DNA from: Amaranthus tricolor
Taxonomy: Eukaryota > Streptophyta > Magnoliopsida > Caryophyllales > Amaranthaceae
Length of the DNA: 64,000 nt
NCBI RefSeq assembly: GCF_026212465.1
Contig: NC_080056.1
Location: forward strand, 12,556,142 to 12,620,141
Direction: 5' to 3'
Of this stretch, positions 24,652-35,800 are shown one piece after another. The position numbers and the translations under genes are program-made. The notes under the pieces were generated by a model. The model saw only the letters and a list, made by a program, of their open reading frames with translations. It had not been told where the DNA came from and made no database searches. Position 1 is the stretch's first letter. The number at the start of each line of letters is the position of its first letter.

Positions 24652-27354
24652 ATGACTCGTCATCTTTTATCTCACTTCCGAGTTTTTTCAACTCAGTGCA
24701 ATAAAAGAATCCGAGACTTGTGCAAACTTGGCAAGGTAGATGATGCACGCAAGTTATTTGACAAAATGTCTCAAAGAGATAATGTGAGTTGGGACACTAT
24801 GATCTCTGGGTATACCCGAAACAATCGGATTATGGATGCCCAGCTCCTTTTTGATGCATTTCCTGGTAAAAATGTTAGAACTTGGACTGCAATGTTGACT
24901 GGGTATGCTAATGTTGGATTACTTGATGAAGCTTGTAAGGTTTTTGATTCAATGCCGGAGAAAAATATCATATCTTGGAACGCTATGATTAATGGGTTTG
25001 TGCTTAATGGAGATTTGAGTTCGGCAAAGAAGATGTTTAATGACATGCCTGAGAGAAATATTGCTTCTTGGAATAATATGATTACTGGGTATTGTCATTG
25101 TGGTATGATGAGGGAAGCAATGGAGCTTTTCGTGCACATGCCGGAGAAAAATGAAGTTTCTTGGATGATTATGATATCTGGTTATGTTAAGATACATATG
25201 TTTTTTGAAGGTTGGAATCTGTTTGGAAGGATGCACCAAAGTGGTTTGTTGCCTGATCAGCCGATGTTAGTTGTTGTTTTAACGGCTATAATTGGTATAG
25301 CGGCTTTGAATTTAGTTGATAGTGTACGTAGCATTGTGATAAAAACTGGGTACGAGGAGGATGTTGTTATTGGCACTTCGATTTTAAATGCCTATACAAG
25401 AAGCGGGGAGTTGGACATGGCAAATGATTTTTTCAGTAGAATGCCGATGAGGAATGAATTCTCATGGACGACTATGATTACTTCTTTTTCACAGTGCGGA
25501 AGATTAGATGAAGCAGTTGCATTCTACAGGAGGATTCCTGAGTCGACTGTTTATTCGCAGACAGCCATTATGACTGCATATGCTCAGAACGGAAGAATCT
25601 TGGATGCTGAGGGATTGTTAAAAAAGATTCAAAATCCAAATATAATTACTTGGAATGCTATGGTTTCTGGGTATTGTCAAAATGGAATGATTGATGAGGC
25701 AAAAGATGTATTTTTGCGTATGCAAACTAGAAATTCAGCTTCTTGGGCGGCTATGATTTCCGGGCTTGCACAAAATGAACATTATGAGGAAGCTCTGTAT
25801 TTGTTCACAGAGCTCCATAGTTTAGGACACGTTCCAACTCATTCTTGTTTCACTAGCTGTATATTTGCCAGTGCACAACTTGGATCGGTTGAGATTGGAA
25901 AACAAATTCATGGTTTGGCTATAAAAAGGTGCTGCCAGCATAACTCCTTTGTCGCAAATGCCTTGATTTCTATGTATTCTAAGTGCAAGAATATAGAAGA
26001 TGTTTCACAAGTATTCAAAACATTGGGATCAAAGGACATTGTGGCCTGGAATTCCCTTATAACTGGACTTTCGCACAATCACATGCTCGTAAAAGCTCGT
26101 GATACCTTTGAAAAGATGCCTGAACGTGATGTTGTGTCGTGGACTGCTATAATGTCTGCATATGTACAAGCTGGAGACGTTGATTCAGCCCTGCGTTTGT
26201 TCGTTGAGATGTTGGCAAGAAATTTGAGACCTAACGAGCTAACATTGACTTGTATTCTAAGTGCGTGTGGGAGTGCTTGTGCGATTAAGCTCGGTGAACA
26301 GATTTATGGATTACTCAACAAGCTTGGATTTGAGTCATATTTATCTATTAATAACGCCTTGATTACAATGTACTTCAAATTTGGAAGTGAGGATGGATTT
26401 TCGGTCTTTGAGGGCATGATTGAGAGAGATCTACTCACATGGAATGCCGTTTTGGCAGGATGTGCACATAACGGACTGGGTAAAGAAGCCATAACATATT
26501 TCCGAAGGATGAGAGTTGAAAGAATTCTTCCGGATGAAAACAGTTTTTTGGGGTTGTTATGTGCATGCAGCCGTGCAGGATTGTTAGAGGAAGGGAGGTC
26601 GTATTTGGATTCCATGCGTAAAGACTATGGGATCAAGCCATCGGTATACCATTATACTTGCATGGTTGATCTTCTTGGTCGGACTGGTAGGCTTTCTGAA
26701 GCCGAGGCATTGGTTGAAAGCATGCCTGTCGAGCCTGATTCTGTGCTTTGGGAATCCCTTCTTGGTGCCTGCCAGATCCATTGCAATATCGAGCTTGCTG
26801 AGAGAATTGCCGAAAGACTCTTCCAGATGGATACACTTAGCTCAGGGACATATGTGTTATTGTCTAATTTATATGCCTCACACTGCAAATGGGATAAAGT
26901 AGAAGAAATAAGAGAGCTGATAAAAACAAAAAGAATGCCTAAAGAACCTGGAATCAGCTGGATTCACATCAAGAACAAGCAGTATACTTTCTATACAGCT
27001 GATAAGGGTCATGGTTGTATTGAACAGATTCACACTCTCTTAGACGAATATTGTGGGTTTTTGAAACTAACAGGGTATGTGCCTAAAACGGAGTTCGTTC
27101 TTCATGATGTGGACGAGGAGCAAAAGCATAATCAACTCCTGTACCACAGTGAGAAACTTGCTCTTGCCTTCGGGATTTTGAACACGCCTGATAAGTCACC
27201 GATTTTGATCACGAAGAACCTTCGTATTTGTGGTGATTGTCATGCTTTTATGAAGTTCATGTCCAATGCTACTCAAAGAAAGATCATTATTCGAGATAGG
27301 AAACGATTCCATCATTTTCGAGATGGTGTATGTATGTGTGGTGACTACTGGTGA
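24652..27354 (+). CDS. Pentatricopeptide repeat protein, PLS-DYW subclass, 900 aa
   Basis: Intronless, as most plant PPR genes are. About twenty tandem PLS-type repeats (typical units FDSMPEKNIISWNAMINGF, YTRSGELDMANDFFSRMP) run from about residue 15 to 700, followed by E/E+ motifs and a DYW deaminase-like domain from about 808. That domain has HSE at 832-834, CGDC with C860 and C863, and the terminal GDYW. These are the zinc and catalytic residues of cytidine deaminases, so a role in C-to-U editing of organelle transcripts is likely, each repeat reading one RNA base. The repeats are often spaced as in MPERN/VSWN types. An N-terminal SHFRVFSTQ is compatible with a mitochondrial presequence. 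Target site unknown. The 3' end converges on the channel gene 638 bp away. Confidence 0.95.
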   Translation: MTRHLLSHFRVFSTQCNKRIRDLCKLGKVDDARKLFDKMSQRDNVSWDTMISGYTRNNRIMDAQLLFDAFPGKNVRTWTAMLTGYANVGLLDEACKVFDSMPEKNIISWNAMINGFVLNGDLSSAKKMFNDMPERNIASWNNMITGYCHCGMMREAMELFVHMPEKNEVSWMIMISGYVKIHMFFEGWNLFGRMHQSGLLPDQPMLVVVLTAIIGIAALNLVDSVRSIVIKTGYEEDVVIGTSILNAYTRSGELDMANDFFSRMPMRNEFSWTTMITSFSQCGRLDEAVAFYRRIPESTVYSQTAIMTAYAQNGRILDAEGLLKKIQNPNIITWNAMVSGYCQNGMIDEAKDVFLRMQTRNSASWAAMISGLAQNEHYEEALYLFTELHSLGHVPTHSCFTSCIFASAQLGSVEIGKQIHGLAIKRCCQHNSFVANALISMYSKCKNIEDVSQVFKTLGSKDIVAWNSLITGLSHNHMLVKARDTFEKMPERDVVSWTAIMSAYVQAGDVDSALRLFVEMLARNLRPNELTLTCILSACGSACAIKLGEQIYGLLNKLGFESYLSINNALITMYFKFGSEDGFSVFEGMIERDLLTWNAVLAGCAHNGLGKEAITYFRRMRVERILPDENSFLGLLCACSRAGLLEEGRSYLDSMRKDYGIKPSVYHYTCMVDLLGRTGRLSEAEALVESMPVEPDSVLWESLLGACQIHCNIELAERIAERLFQMDTLSSGTYVLLSNLYASHCKWDKVEEIRELIKTKRMPKEPGISWIHIKNKQYTFYTADKGHGCIEQIHTLLDEYCGFLKLTGYVPKTEFVLHDVDEEQKHNQLLYHSEKLALAFGILNTPDKSPILITKNLRICGDCHAFMKFMSNATQRKIIIRDRKRFHHFRDGVCMCGDYW

Positions 27355-27992
27355 GACATTGATTGTAAGTTGAATCTTGATAGAAGTACTTGGAACTACT
27401 GAAATTGTGGATGTTGTAGAGTGAGATTAGTATGGGGTTGCAGTGTTGTGGCTTGCTACTCGTATACTCTATTGAGAGTGTCGGGAAAATCCATCAAAGG
27501 ATGTCCTCATCAAGCCTTTTGCCAAAGTTCAGGATCGACATCTTTAGTTGCGTCAGCTGCTTCCTTAGACTTTGCCTATGATCAAAGACATTGTGGGCAT
27601 AAGCTTGAACTTCGAAAAGCGTGACCCTAGAGAGATACTGGCTTCGGATAATAAGAGCTTTGACACATTTTTTTCATGTGCCAGCTAGTCGTCACTGTAT
27701 CTCAGTAACTCGTAAATCAAACTAATCTGTTCCATGACACGGTTTAGCACAATTATGTACAACATTACACAGAAGAACGATTATTAACCACACTGTCTTT
27801 TCTGTTAATCAACACTGCACAATACAAGTATTAATTACTAATATACACAGGTTAGCTTCAAGCGTCAAATGCTCGTTACTCATTAGCTATTAACTTCATC
27901 CTAACATCATACAACATACAATTTTTACACCACCAAACAGTGCAAACTAACTAAAAGGGTTCCCCCAGTCTTTGGTTCCATTTAATACTTTC
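27355..27992. other. Convergent 3' intergenic region
   Basis: Lies between the stop codons of the PPR gene (+) and the channel gene (-), so it should hold both 3' UTRs. No convincing gene; a 67-codon ORF at 27421 has no family resemblance. Confidence 0.6.
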
Positions 27993-30900
27993 CTACTGAT
28001 GTTCCACGGAGAAGTCTGGCTCTGCCGGTTTCTGAAGTAGAATAGGCGATATTCTCTCCGGCAACCTTGCTTTACGGGCTCCATTTCTACGTAAAGCACG
28101 AAGTGCATTTGCAGCAAACCTTGAGGCGTAAATTGTAGCACCCAAACTTGGTGAGGAGCATCCGGCTTCTCTTGCCAATGCATCTTGTAGCCGGTCTTCT
28201 TCTTCTTTAAGAGACTGCTCCATCTTTTTCCTGTGGTAACGCCTCCAAGCGGCCTGGATAAAGCAAGCGGCCCAAGTCCTCCATTGTTGAGAGTAATGCC
28301 TGAAAGTATGCCGAAGTTGCTTACTGTGGAGTCTTCGAAATTGAGAGGCTACAAATTTCAAGTCATCGGCCAATAGAGCAAAAGCTTCGACTTCTGTTTG
28401 GGTTTCGACTGTTCGGGTTGACAGAGGTAAGTTGGATGACGGGTTCGGATCAAGAGCCCAAGTTAAGAGTTCCTCCCCACAGAAATCACCGGCTTTCAAA
28501 TACTCGCAATTGAAAAACCCTGTTCTTCCGCCATTTGTGGTCATTGACCGCAGCCTGCCACGCATAACAAAGACCATCGAATCCACAGGGTCTCCTTCTC
28601 GGATCACACAACTGCTTTGTGTGTAAAGCACTGGCTTCAGGCAGTCACACATTGCATCTAGCAGCTGACCATCCATTTTCTCAAACATTGGAACCTAAAA
28701 GACGAGAGCAGAGTATGAGATCTCAATATATGATTCTAGAGGTGGGCAGTTCAGGTAATTGGGCTGGTTTTGACTCCGGTGTAGTTGGTTCATTTTTGCT
28801 TTTAGTGCGTACCAAGGAAAACATGTTGATCTAGCTTCATTTTCCATGGTCGGTTTAAAAATGTAGCAAAGTCATAAAAGTATGTTTTTACTTGTTGGTT
28901 CAAGTTTCACTAGACCAAGACATGTATCTCAAAAAGAATTAATTTTTTTGAAAATTTCCCGAAAAAGGCAAGATTAAGATGATAAATCATAACTTCTAAA
29001 GACAATTATAGTGTTTCAGCCAAATGTTTACAGTTCAATAGTATAAGAGAAACAAAAAGAAACTCACTCTTGTAACCAAATCAAGGCAAAGGTGACGTTT
29101 TATATCCCTCCTCAGATCCTTTGGAAGGTTCTTGATTAAACTTTCTTCATCCACGCCTCTTGTTTCTTGCCACTTGTATTGTTCATACCGTCTGATCCTA
29201 TCCCTTAGATCCAGGGGGAGAAGACGGTGCGACATCCACTGCTCTGCATCTCGTTTTTTCACTCTCATCTCCTCTAACCGTGTTGTTATCGATTGTAGAT
29301 ATGTCTGTTACACCATTAAGTTAGAAGAAATAGAAGTCAGACAAAAATGTGTTGTACCATTAAAGCAATGTGGCACATGTAATGGGAGAGAGGATCCCCA
29401 GCAGCCAATAAATTAGTTCCATAATACACTAATAATAACTACTCCTGTGTTCTAATGGGTTTGCTACATATAAATTTTTCTACTTCATTAGTTTGGTGAG
29501 TAGTAAATGTAAGAAAAGGATTAAAAAACAAGCGGAGGAAAGAAATGTGGATGAGATGAATAGAATGATTGAGTTCGTAGATGATATGAAGAGAGATAAA
29601 GTAGACCCATGTTCGAAGAGAAAAATATTGTCATTCTGACAAACCAAATCTAAATATGTAGCAAATTCATTAGGACAGAAGAAATATATTCTAGAACCTC
29701 CATCCTAGTAATAGTAAGTAGTAACCATATTGACTTTCACACTAAAAATACAACAGTAAACCATATTTTAGGCACTCTATCCTCTATTCACTCACACACA
29801 ATGAGAATGTGCACACCGCACCATAGGAGAAAGATCTATGATTCGCAACTTTTCTGGTTCACCCTTCGGAGAAACTTCCGATTGCTGCTTAATGAATCTA
29901 GTTTTCTTAATCTATCTACGAGTAAGGAACAAAGAAAATGCTCCAATCTACCTGCATATTTCCAATAAGAAATGCGAACAGCACCAGACCAGCAATAGCA
30001 ATCAAAATGGCAAAAAGGTTTTCCCAGACATAGGTGCTTGTTTGTAGGTTTTGACCAAGGGAACTGCAAGTTCAAAAATATTGAGAAAAATGTTAGCATA
30101 ATCAAACATATATCCTCAAATCAGAACAAACAAATAATAACTCAAAACTATCATACATTACACACAAAGCTTAAACTTTACAAAGCAAAAGAAAATATCG
30201 AAAAACACGATTAGGAAAAACAAAATCCTACCACGACCACTTCAGGGTAAAGGGGGTCAAATGAATGCAAACTTACGCCTAAATGATGATAGAGAGCCGA
30301 TATTAAGAAACATGCGTCCAACAAGAGAATGCAGACAGCAGAATGAGAACCAGAAGATGCTCGAATAGTGAAAAACTAATAGCTTTGACTACAAAATGCA
30401 ACAAGAATAGGAGATCGAGAAAATAAGCAGCAATAAGAAATATCAAGTATGCTGACCTCAAATTTTGTAAGCCCCACCAGAAACAGAAGAGAAATTTCTT
30501 CGGGAAGTCTGTTGTTTCCACCACACCAGATGTAAGGGCATTCATAAACATTCCAAAATCAAAGGGCCCTGTATTATCAGATGTGATGGGGCACGATTCA
30601 TTCAAATAAGCGTTGTTTACGGGACCCTGGTTGAGGTCACAGTATAATGCACCAAGATCACATGGAGTACGCATTGCACACGCCTTTCTCCAGCAAGTAG
30701 TTTCACGTTCAATGGAAAATAAGTACCAAAATGCTCCAACTACCTGAATAAACACCGCATAATACAAAATTACAAATATTAGAGCTGAAAAAAAAGATGT
30801 AATTTCATACAAAAGAAACCGTGAATAATACAATCTTTCGTTAATTTCCTTCCAATAATACCAACTTTTGATTAACTATGAAGGTTTTTCTTAGAATATA

Positions 30901-33900
30901 CCAACTTTAGTTTATTAACTAATTTACCAATTTTTTTGGTCATACTCTTATATAGTTTGATTTTTAACATGTTAAAGATTAACTAGGAAAACACCCTTTA
31001 ATTTGATACTCCCTCAAGTTCTTTTAAGTTCCATTTAGTTTTAGCACAATATCCAATGCACTAATTCAATTCTAAATATCTCTAATTAAGATATTAATAA
31101 AATTTACATTGAGACGAATCAAATAAGATTCCACTTGACTATATTTTGACGTCTAGATTAAGAATAAAACACAAATTAAAAGTAATCAATTAATAGTGTC
31201 AAAAAATTAAATGGGACAACTTAAAAGAATTGGAGGGAGTATTATTCATGATTAATCACAAGTTGCTATTATTGTAGATAAATAAGCAAAATATTAAATT
31301 ATTCTTGGTAATTTTTCCTAAGGCATGCAGACGAATAGGAAAAATGATGTATATATCAATCACTCACATGACTTGCCAGCATGTAAAGCAAGAGATTAAA
31401 GGCAGCTCCAGCCCAAGCTGTTTCCGTCAAAATGCCAGAGGTTCTAGTAACTTCTTTGTATAATGGGAAAACTCTCGCAATCCTTGGAATATATTGGAAG
31501 ACTACGAGAAACTTTAGCAAGTTTTTTGTGTTCAATGATCTTGAGCCTCTCAATTTAGGTATAATAATTAATATAGCCACCTGCAAATACATCAAAAAGT
31601 GATAAAAACCCACAAATTAGAAGATAGTAGTGTCGTACAAACTAGTCACTTCAAGGAGAACATGTTTTCCAACAAACACTATAGTCCGTGACAAACTCTG
31701 AAATGCACGGTGACAAAGAAAGAGACTTGAAAAGGAATATGCCAGATGCATAAAAATCAATTCATGCTAGCATCATCCAACAGCGTTTACATCAAACTGT
31801 GGAAAATGATCTATGGAAACCTAAAAGGCCAAACAATTACAGTCTTACAAGGTTTAGAGTTTAGACAACATAATTCGAAGCGAAAGACAAAGCTATTCGC
31901 CCTAGAACTGAAGAAGAAAAACACGGCCAAGCATAAGACATTCCTTGAGAAACAGCATGTATTTTTTTGTAAGCAAAAGATGGTACCAATGAAAATGAAT
32001 TGTAAAATAAATTTCTTCAAACCTGTGGCAAAGGAAGTACGGCAAAAATATCAATCCAGAAGTAAGAAGACATATATCTTTTTGCAATTTCTTTTCCATC
32101 TTCGACTAACACCCCTCTGCCAAAGACCCGAGAAGAAGGAGCAATAAAACCAGTGCGAAATTGGAAAACGATATGAAGCACGTAAAAGATATCAGTGAAG
32201 GAGCGCAAAACACTAGCTATGACCTCCAACTTATGATCCAAATGCAGACACTTTTTGTCATTATTAATCACGGGGATATAGAAAAACAAAGGATCTATTG
32301 AGACAGCAATAACACAAGATAGAATAAATATCTTATTCCATTTCTGAAGAAACGCCCCTTGTGGATCTAATACTTTCTTCTTGGACCATGACTCATGTAA
32401 AAAGCTGCCGCTGAAATATTTGCCTATCGTTCCGAAACATTGAGGAAGACATTTGCATCCCCTGTTAAAGCTATCAGAAATGGAACTTCTCAGCCTTCTG
32501 AACTTGCCAAAACGAGCATCATCTTGAATGTAGAACTGAGCATCAACACTTTTTTGAGGCACCCAGTCCTGAAACCTGGAGAAACAATGAATGAACTCAT
32601 TTGTGATATATGAGTTGACAAGAATATAATTATAAAATCACTAGGAAACCAAAGCAAGTGTTTCAGATATGATATATAAACAAGTAAATACAAGCTAATC
32701 TTCGAGAACAAATTTTTTTCTTTGTTGAAAATACGACCAAGCAGCGCAGCTGCACCGATAAGGATAAAAAGAAGGGAAATTCCACATGGTAGCATCCAAT
32801 TTTCATGAAACGCTAGTGGTAGCACTTTTGTAAGATTTTTCCACATGGTAGCATCTAGTTTATACACTATCTAACTGTCGTAGCATTTTCCGTTAAATTC
32901 TTGTTAATTTTCGTTTAATTCATCATCTTGGAAAAATAGCATGCAATTTTTGCTCTCAAATATTTAATTCACCATTTTAACGTTTAATTCAACGATTAAT
33001 TTATCAACGCTCTTAAATGTTGTAACGATTAAGTAGATATGTATTAGTGATTGGAATGCACCTTTTGAACTTATGAAATGCACCTTTAGAGCTTATAAAA
33101 TGCGCCTTTTGAATTATTTATTAGTGTTTATAATACACCTTTTAAATTTTATAATGCCAATAATTTGAATGAAAATAAAATTGTTACAACATTCAAGGGC
33201 GTTGATAAATTAATCGGTGAATTAAACGTTAAAATGGTGAATTAAACATTTGAGAGCAAAAATTGGATGCTACCATGTAGAAAAATCTTTAAAAATAATG
33301 AATTAAACAGAAAATGCTACGGCAGTTAGATAGTGCATAAACTGGATGCTACCATGTGGAAAAATCTTACAAACATGCTACCATGTGGAAAAATCTTACA
33401 AACATGCTACCACTGACGTTTCTTGAAAACTAGATGCTGCCATGTGAAATTTCCCCTAAAAAGAAACTTCCAAGAAAAAAGAGAAACAATAGCACAATGT
33501 AACACAAGTTGTGACTATGGGTGTTCAATGTGCCAAATAAGGGCCAGATTGAGCTTAAACAAATGTGGGCCGGGTTGGATAAGGGCCCTTTAAATTTAAT
33601 ATGGGTTTTATAATTTCCATTGATCAATTTATAATAATAAAATTATCATTTATAATAATTAAATTGTAGAAACGTTAATAATTCTCATGGGCACTATTAT
33701 TTTAATAATTAAATTATCTATTAATTATGTTATTTACAAAGGCCCGTTTCCAACCCTTATTAAGCCCTATTATAGCCGGCTTTATTTTTTTTATAGTAGA
33801 GCCATTTTTGGCCCCGTCCATTTTCAACCCAGCCCTTACAAAACCTTTTTAAAACGGGCCAAATAAGGGCTTTAAATAGGGGTCTGGCCCATTAAACACC

Positions 33901-34201
33901 TCTAGCTGTGACATTGACCCATGATTGAGAGAAAGATGATTGAGAAAATTGCACCTCATGTACAAGACGTGAAACATCGCTCAGCTACCACAACAATACA
34001 TAATAACATAAATAAGATGTATTCCATAAGTTTGATGAAATGTCAAATGAGATACAAAACAATACTAATGCTGTTAGCTAAACCTATCGGAATATATTTA
34101 AACTCAACAAAAAGGAAAAATACGAAGCGTTAATTTAAATAATACAATATGTTTTAAGAAGAAATTTCTAACCTGACAAGCTTTTCTTGGTTATACTTCA
34201 T
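27993..34201 (-). CDS. Cyclic nucleotide-gated channel, CNGC1-like, complete, 7 coding exons
   Basis: Coding exons on the minus strand: 34201-34173, 32575-32023, 31580-31368, 30743-30457, 30063-29952, 29304-29068 and 28694-27993. All have GT-AG borders and compatible phases and give 710 aa; Arabidopsis CNGC1 is 716 as remembered. It is a plasma-membrane cation (Ca2+/K+) channel subunit that works as a tetramer. Order: start MKYNQEKLVR joined to FQDW, six transmembrane helices (about 85-400), pore with selectivity filter GQN at 364-366 (SLGQNLQTSTY), C-linker, cyclic-nucleotide-binding domain with GDFCGEELLTWALDP (546-560), and an IQ calmodulin site around FIQAAWRR (622-629). The first coding exon is only 29 nt. 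The large introns carry three MITEs. Similarity to CNGC1 extends along the whole length. Confidence 0.95.
31009..31239. mobile_element. Stowaway MITE in a CNGC intron
   Basis: 231 bp flanked by TA dinucleotides. Terminal inverted repeats: CTCCCTCAAGTTCTTTTAAG on the left and, in complement, CTCCCTCCAATTCTTTTAAG on the right. TA target sites and CTCCCTC ends are diagnostic of Stowaway/mariner MITEs. Non-coding; mobilised in trans by mariner-like transposases. Confidence 0.9.
32774..33456. mobile_element. Mutator-like foldback MITE in CNGC intron 1
   Basis: About 683 bp that is largely one long inverted repeat: GGGAAATTCCACATGGTAGC on the left pairs with the complement of the right end, and the arms stay complementary for roughly 200 bp or more (gtttaattcaccattttaac and its partner). 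It is flanked by the 9-base direct repeat taaaaagaa (32765-32773 and 33457-33465), the duplication size of Mutator-type transposition. The right arm has extra tandem copies of a 29-bp unit containing catgctaccatgtgg near 33346-33410. Confidence 0.88.
33516..33904. mobile_element. hAT-type MITE in CNGC intron 1
   Basis: 389 bp between near-identical 8-base repeats, gttgtgac (33508-33515) and gctgtgac (33905-33912). The ends are inverted repeats: GGGTGTTCAATG on the left, AGGTGTTTAATGGGCC in complement on the right, with aaataagggc/ggcccttatt subterminal motifs. No coding capacity. It is distinct in sequence from the 7-kb hAT at 15650. Confidence 0.85.
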
Positions 34202-34433
34202 CACTTTTAGACAGAAACAATATTAGCTACAACAAATAATCCATCATATGATAATAACTCAGACAAAATTCTCCCTTCCAAGTTCTGCGAAATGAAGAAA
34301 ACAGAAGGTCTAGTCTCATTCAGAATAACATCAAAGGAAAAATCATCTATCAAAATTAGACGATGACTAACACCAATAATACATTCAAATACATAGACCT
34401 ACTCATAAGATGCACCATTTCCCCATGTCAAGA

Positions 34434-35130
34434 TTTAAACACTTTTAATCCAACTATGAATCAAACAATAGATAACTTTGCGCACCAAACTTCGACAATC
34501 CCTCACCCCCAGCCCCAAGTCTGAATCAAACTTATATACAACTTCACATCCCAAACTTCGACAATCCCTAACCCCCAAACCCACTCCCTCGCTCCGAATT
34601 AAACTATTTTGTAGCCCCAAACTCTGATAACCCCCCTAAATCCAACCTCCAATCAAACCTGCAACACCTTCATGCTCCAAACTCGGACAACCAGAAGCCC
34701 AACACCAATCATAACCAAAAACACCTTCACGCTCCAAACTCGGACATACCCATAAACCCTAACTCTGATTAAACAAAAGACATCTTCACACTCCAACTCT
34801 TACCACCCCTGATCAAACTATAGACACCTTCCACGCTCCAAACTCCGACCACCCCCTTAAACCCCAAGTCTAATCAAACCAAAGACTCTTCACACTCCAA
34901 ACTCGGACATACCCCTTAAACCCCCAACTCTGATTAAACCAAAGACACCTTCACGCTCCAAATTCCGACCACCCCCAATCAAACTATAGACGCCTTCACG
35001 CTCCAAACATCGACCACCCCTGAACCCCAAATCAATATCAAATTATGGACAACTTCACGCTCAAAACTTGGACGACTCTTTCTAACCTCCCATCTAACCC
35101 TCACAATCACGGTCCAAACTCGAACAACCC
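34434..35130. repeat. Minisatellite in the 5' UTR intron region of CNGC
   Basis: About a dozen imperfect units of 55-70 bp built on cttcacgctccaaactcgga, then cccct, aacccc and aatcaaac. Units vary in length and order. The tract lies between the probable 5' UTR exon and the coding start, hence would be transcribed but spliced out. Confidence 0.85.
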
Positions 35131-35720
35131 CCTACCCTCCTCCCACTAGGAGAAATACATTGATTTATTCACATAACCAGTTTTCAAAACCTTCATACTA
35201 TGACAGCACCAACAGAAATCAATCCCATGTAAAGTCAGATATTGGAGTAAGCAAGAATGAAGCAATTATCCCAAGATGAACCGAATAAAATGAAAAATTT
35301 CACTCACAAATACAAACTAAAAGGTTAAATGATATAGAAATTATTGAACTTTTTCAAAAGGGGCCAAAATCATACTAAAAACAGCCCAGAATGCAAATCC
35401 CTCACATTAATATACATAAAAAAAAAAAAACAGTACATTTAATAACTAATTAAATTAACACAAGAAATGCAAATCAGAATTTCAATAAAACATAGTTCCA
35501 ACTCTAAGTTACGGTTTCCAAGTTCCAACTAGACATATTATCACCTTAATAAAACCCACAAATAAAGAATACCAAAGAAAATAGATTTGTACCCCAAATA
35601 ACAGAACAAAACCAAGAGGCTAAATTTCGAAGAAAATAGAAAGAATTGTTTACTAGATTAAACTTAAATAAGCATTCAACTTTCAAATAAGTATTTATTG
35701 CAAATAAAAAGAAATACTAA

Positions 35721-35800
35721 CCAATAAAAATGAAGAAATGAGAGCAATAAAAAGCAGTGAACAGAGAAAAGAGGAAAAAGGACGACTGAAACTTTATAAT
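35721..35800 (-). promoter_or_regulatory. Probable promoter edge and 5' UTR exon of the CNGC gene
   Basis: On the minus strand a TATA-like TTAATTATAAAG (core at 35792-35798) is followed by a CT-rich leader and a good donor, tattg followed by gttagtat, at about 35721. This suggests a non-coding first exon spliced to an acceptor close to the ATG at 34201. Inferred from signals only. Confidence 0.45.

Noticed and set aside
27421..27624. 67-codon ORF after the PPR gene
   Set aside because: Lies in the expected 3' UTR, no family resemblance, no separate signals.
31746..32147. 133-codon plus-strand ORF over the CNGC gene
   Set aside because: Antisense to an intron and exon 2 of a well-supported gene.
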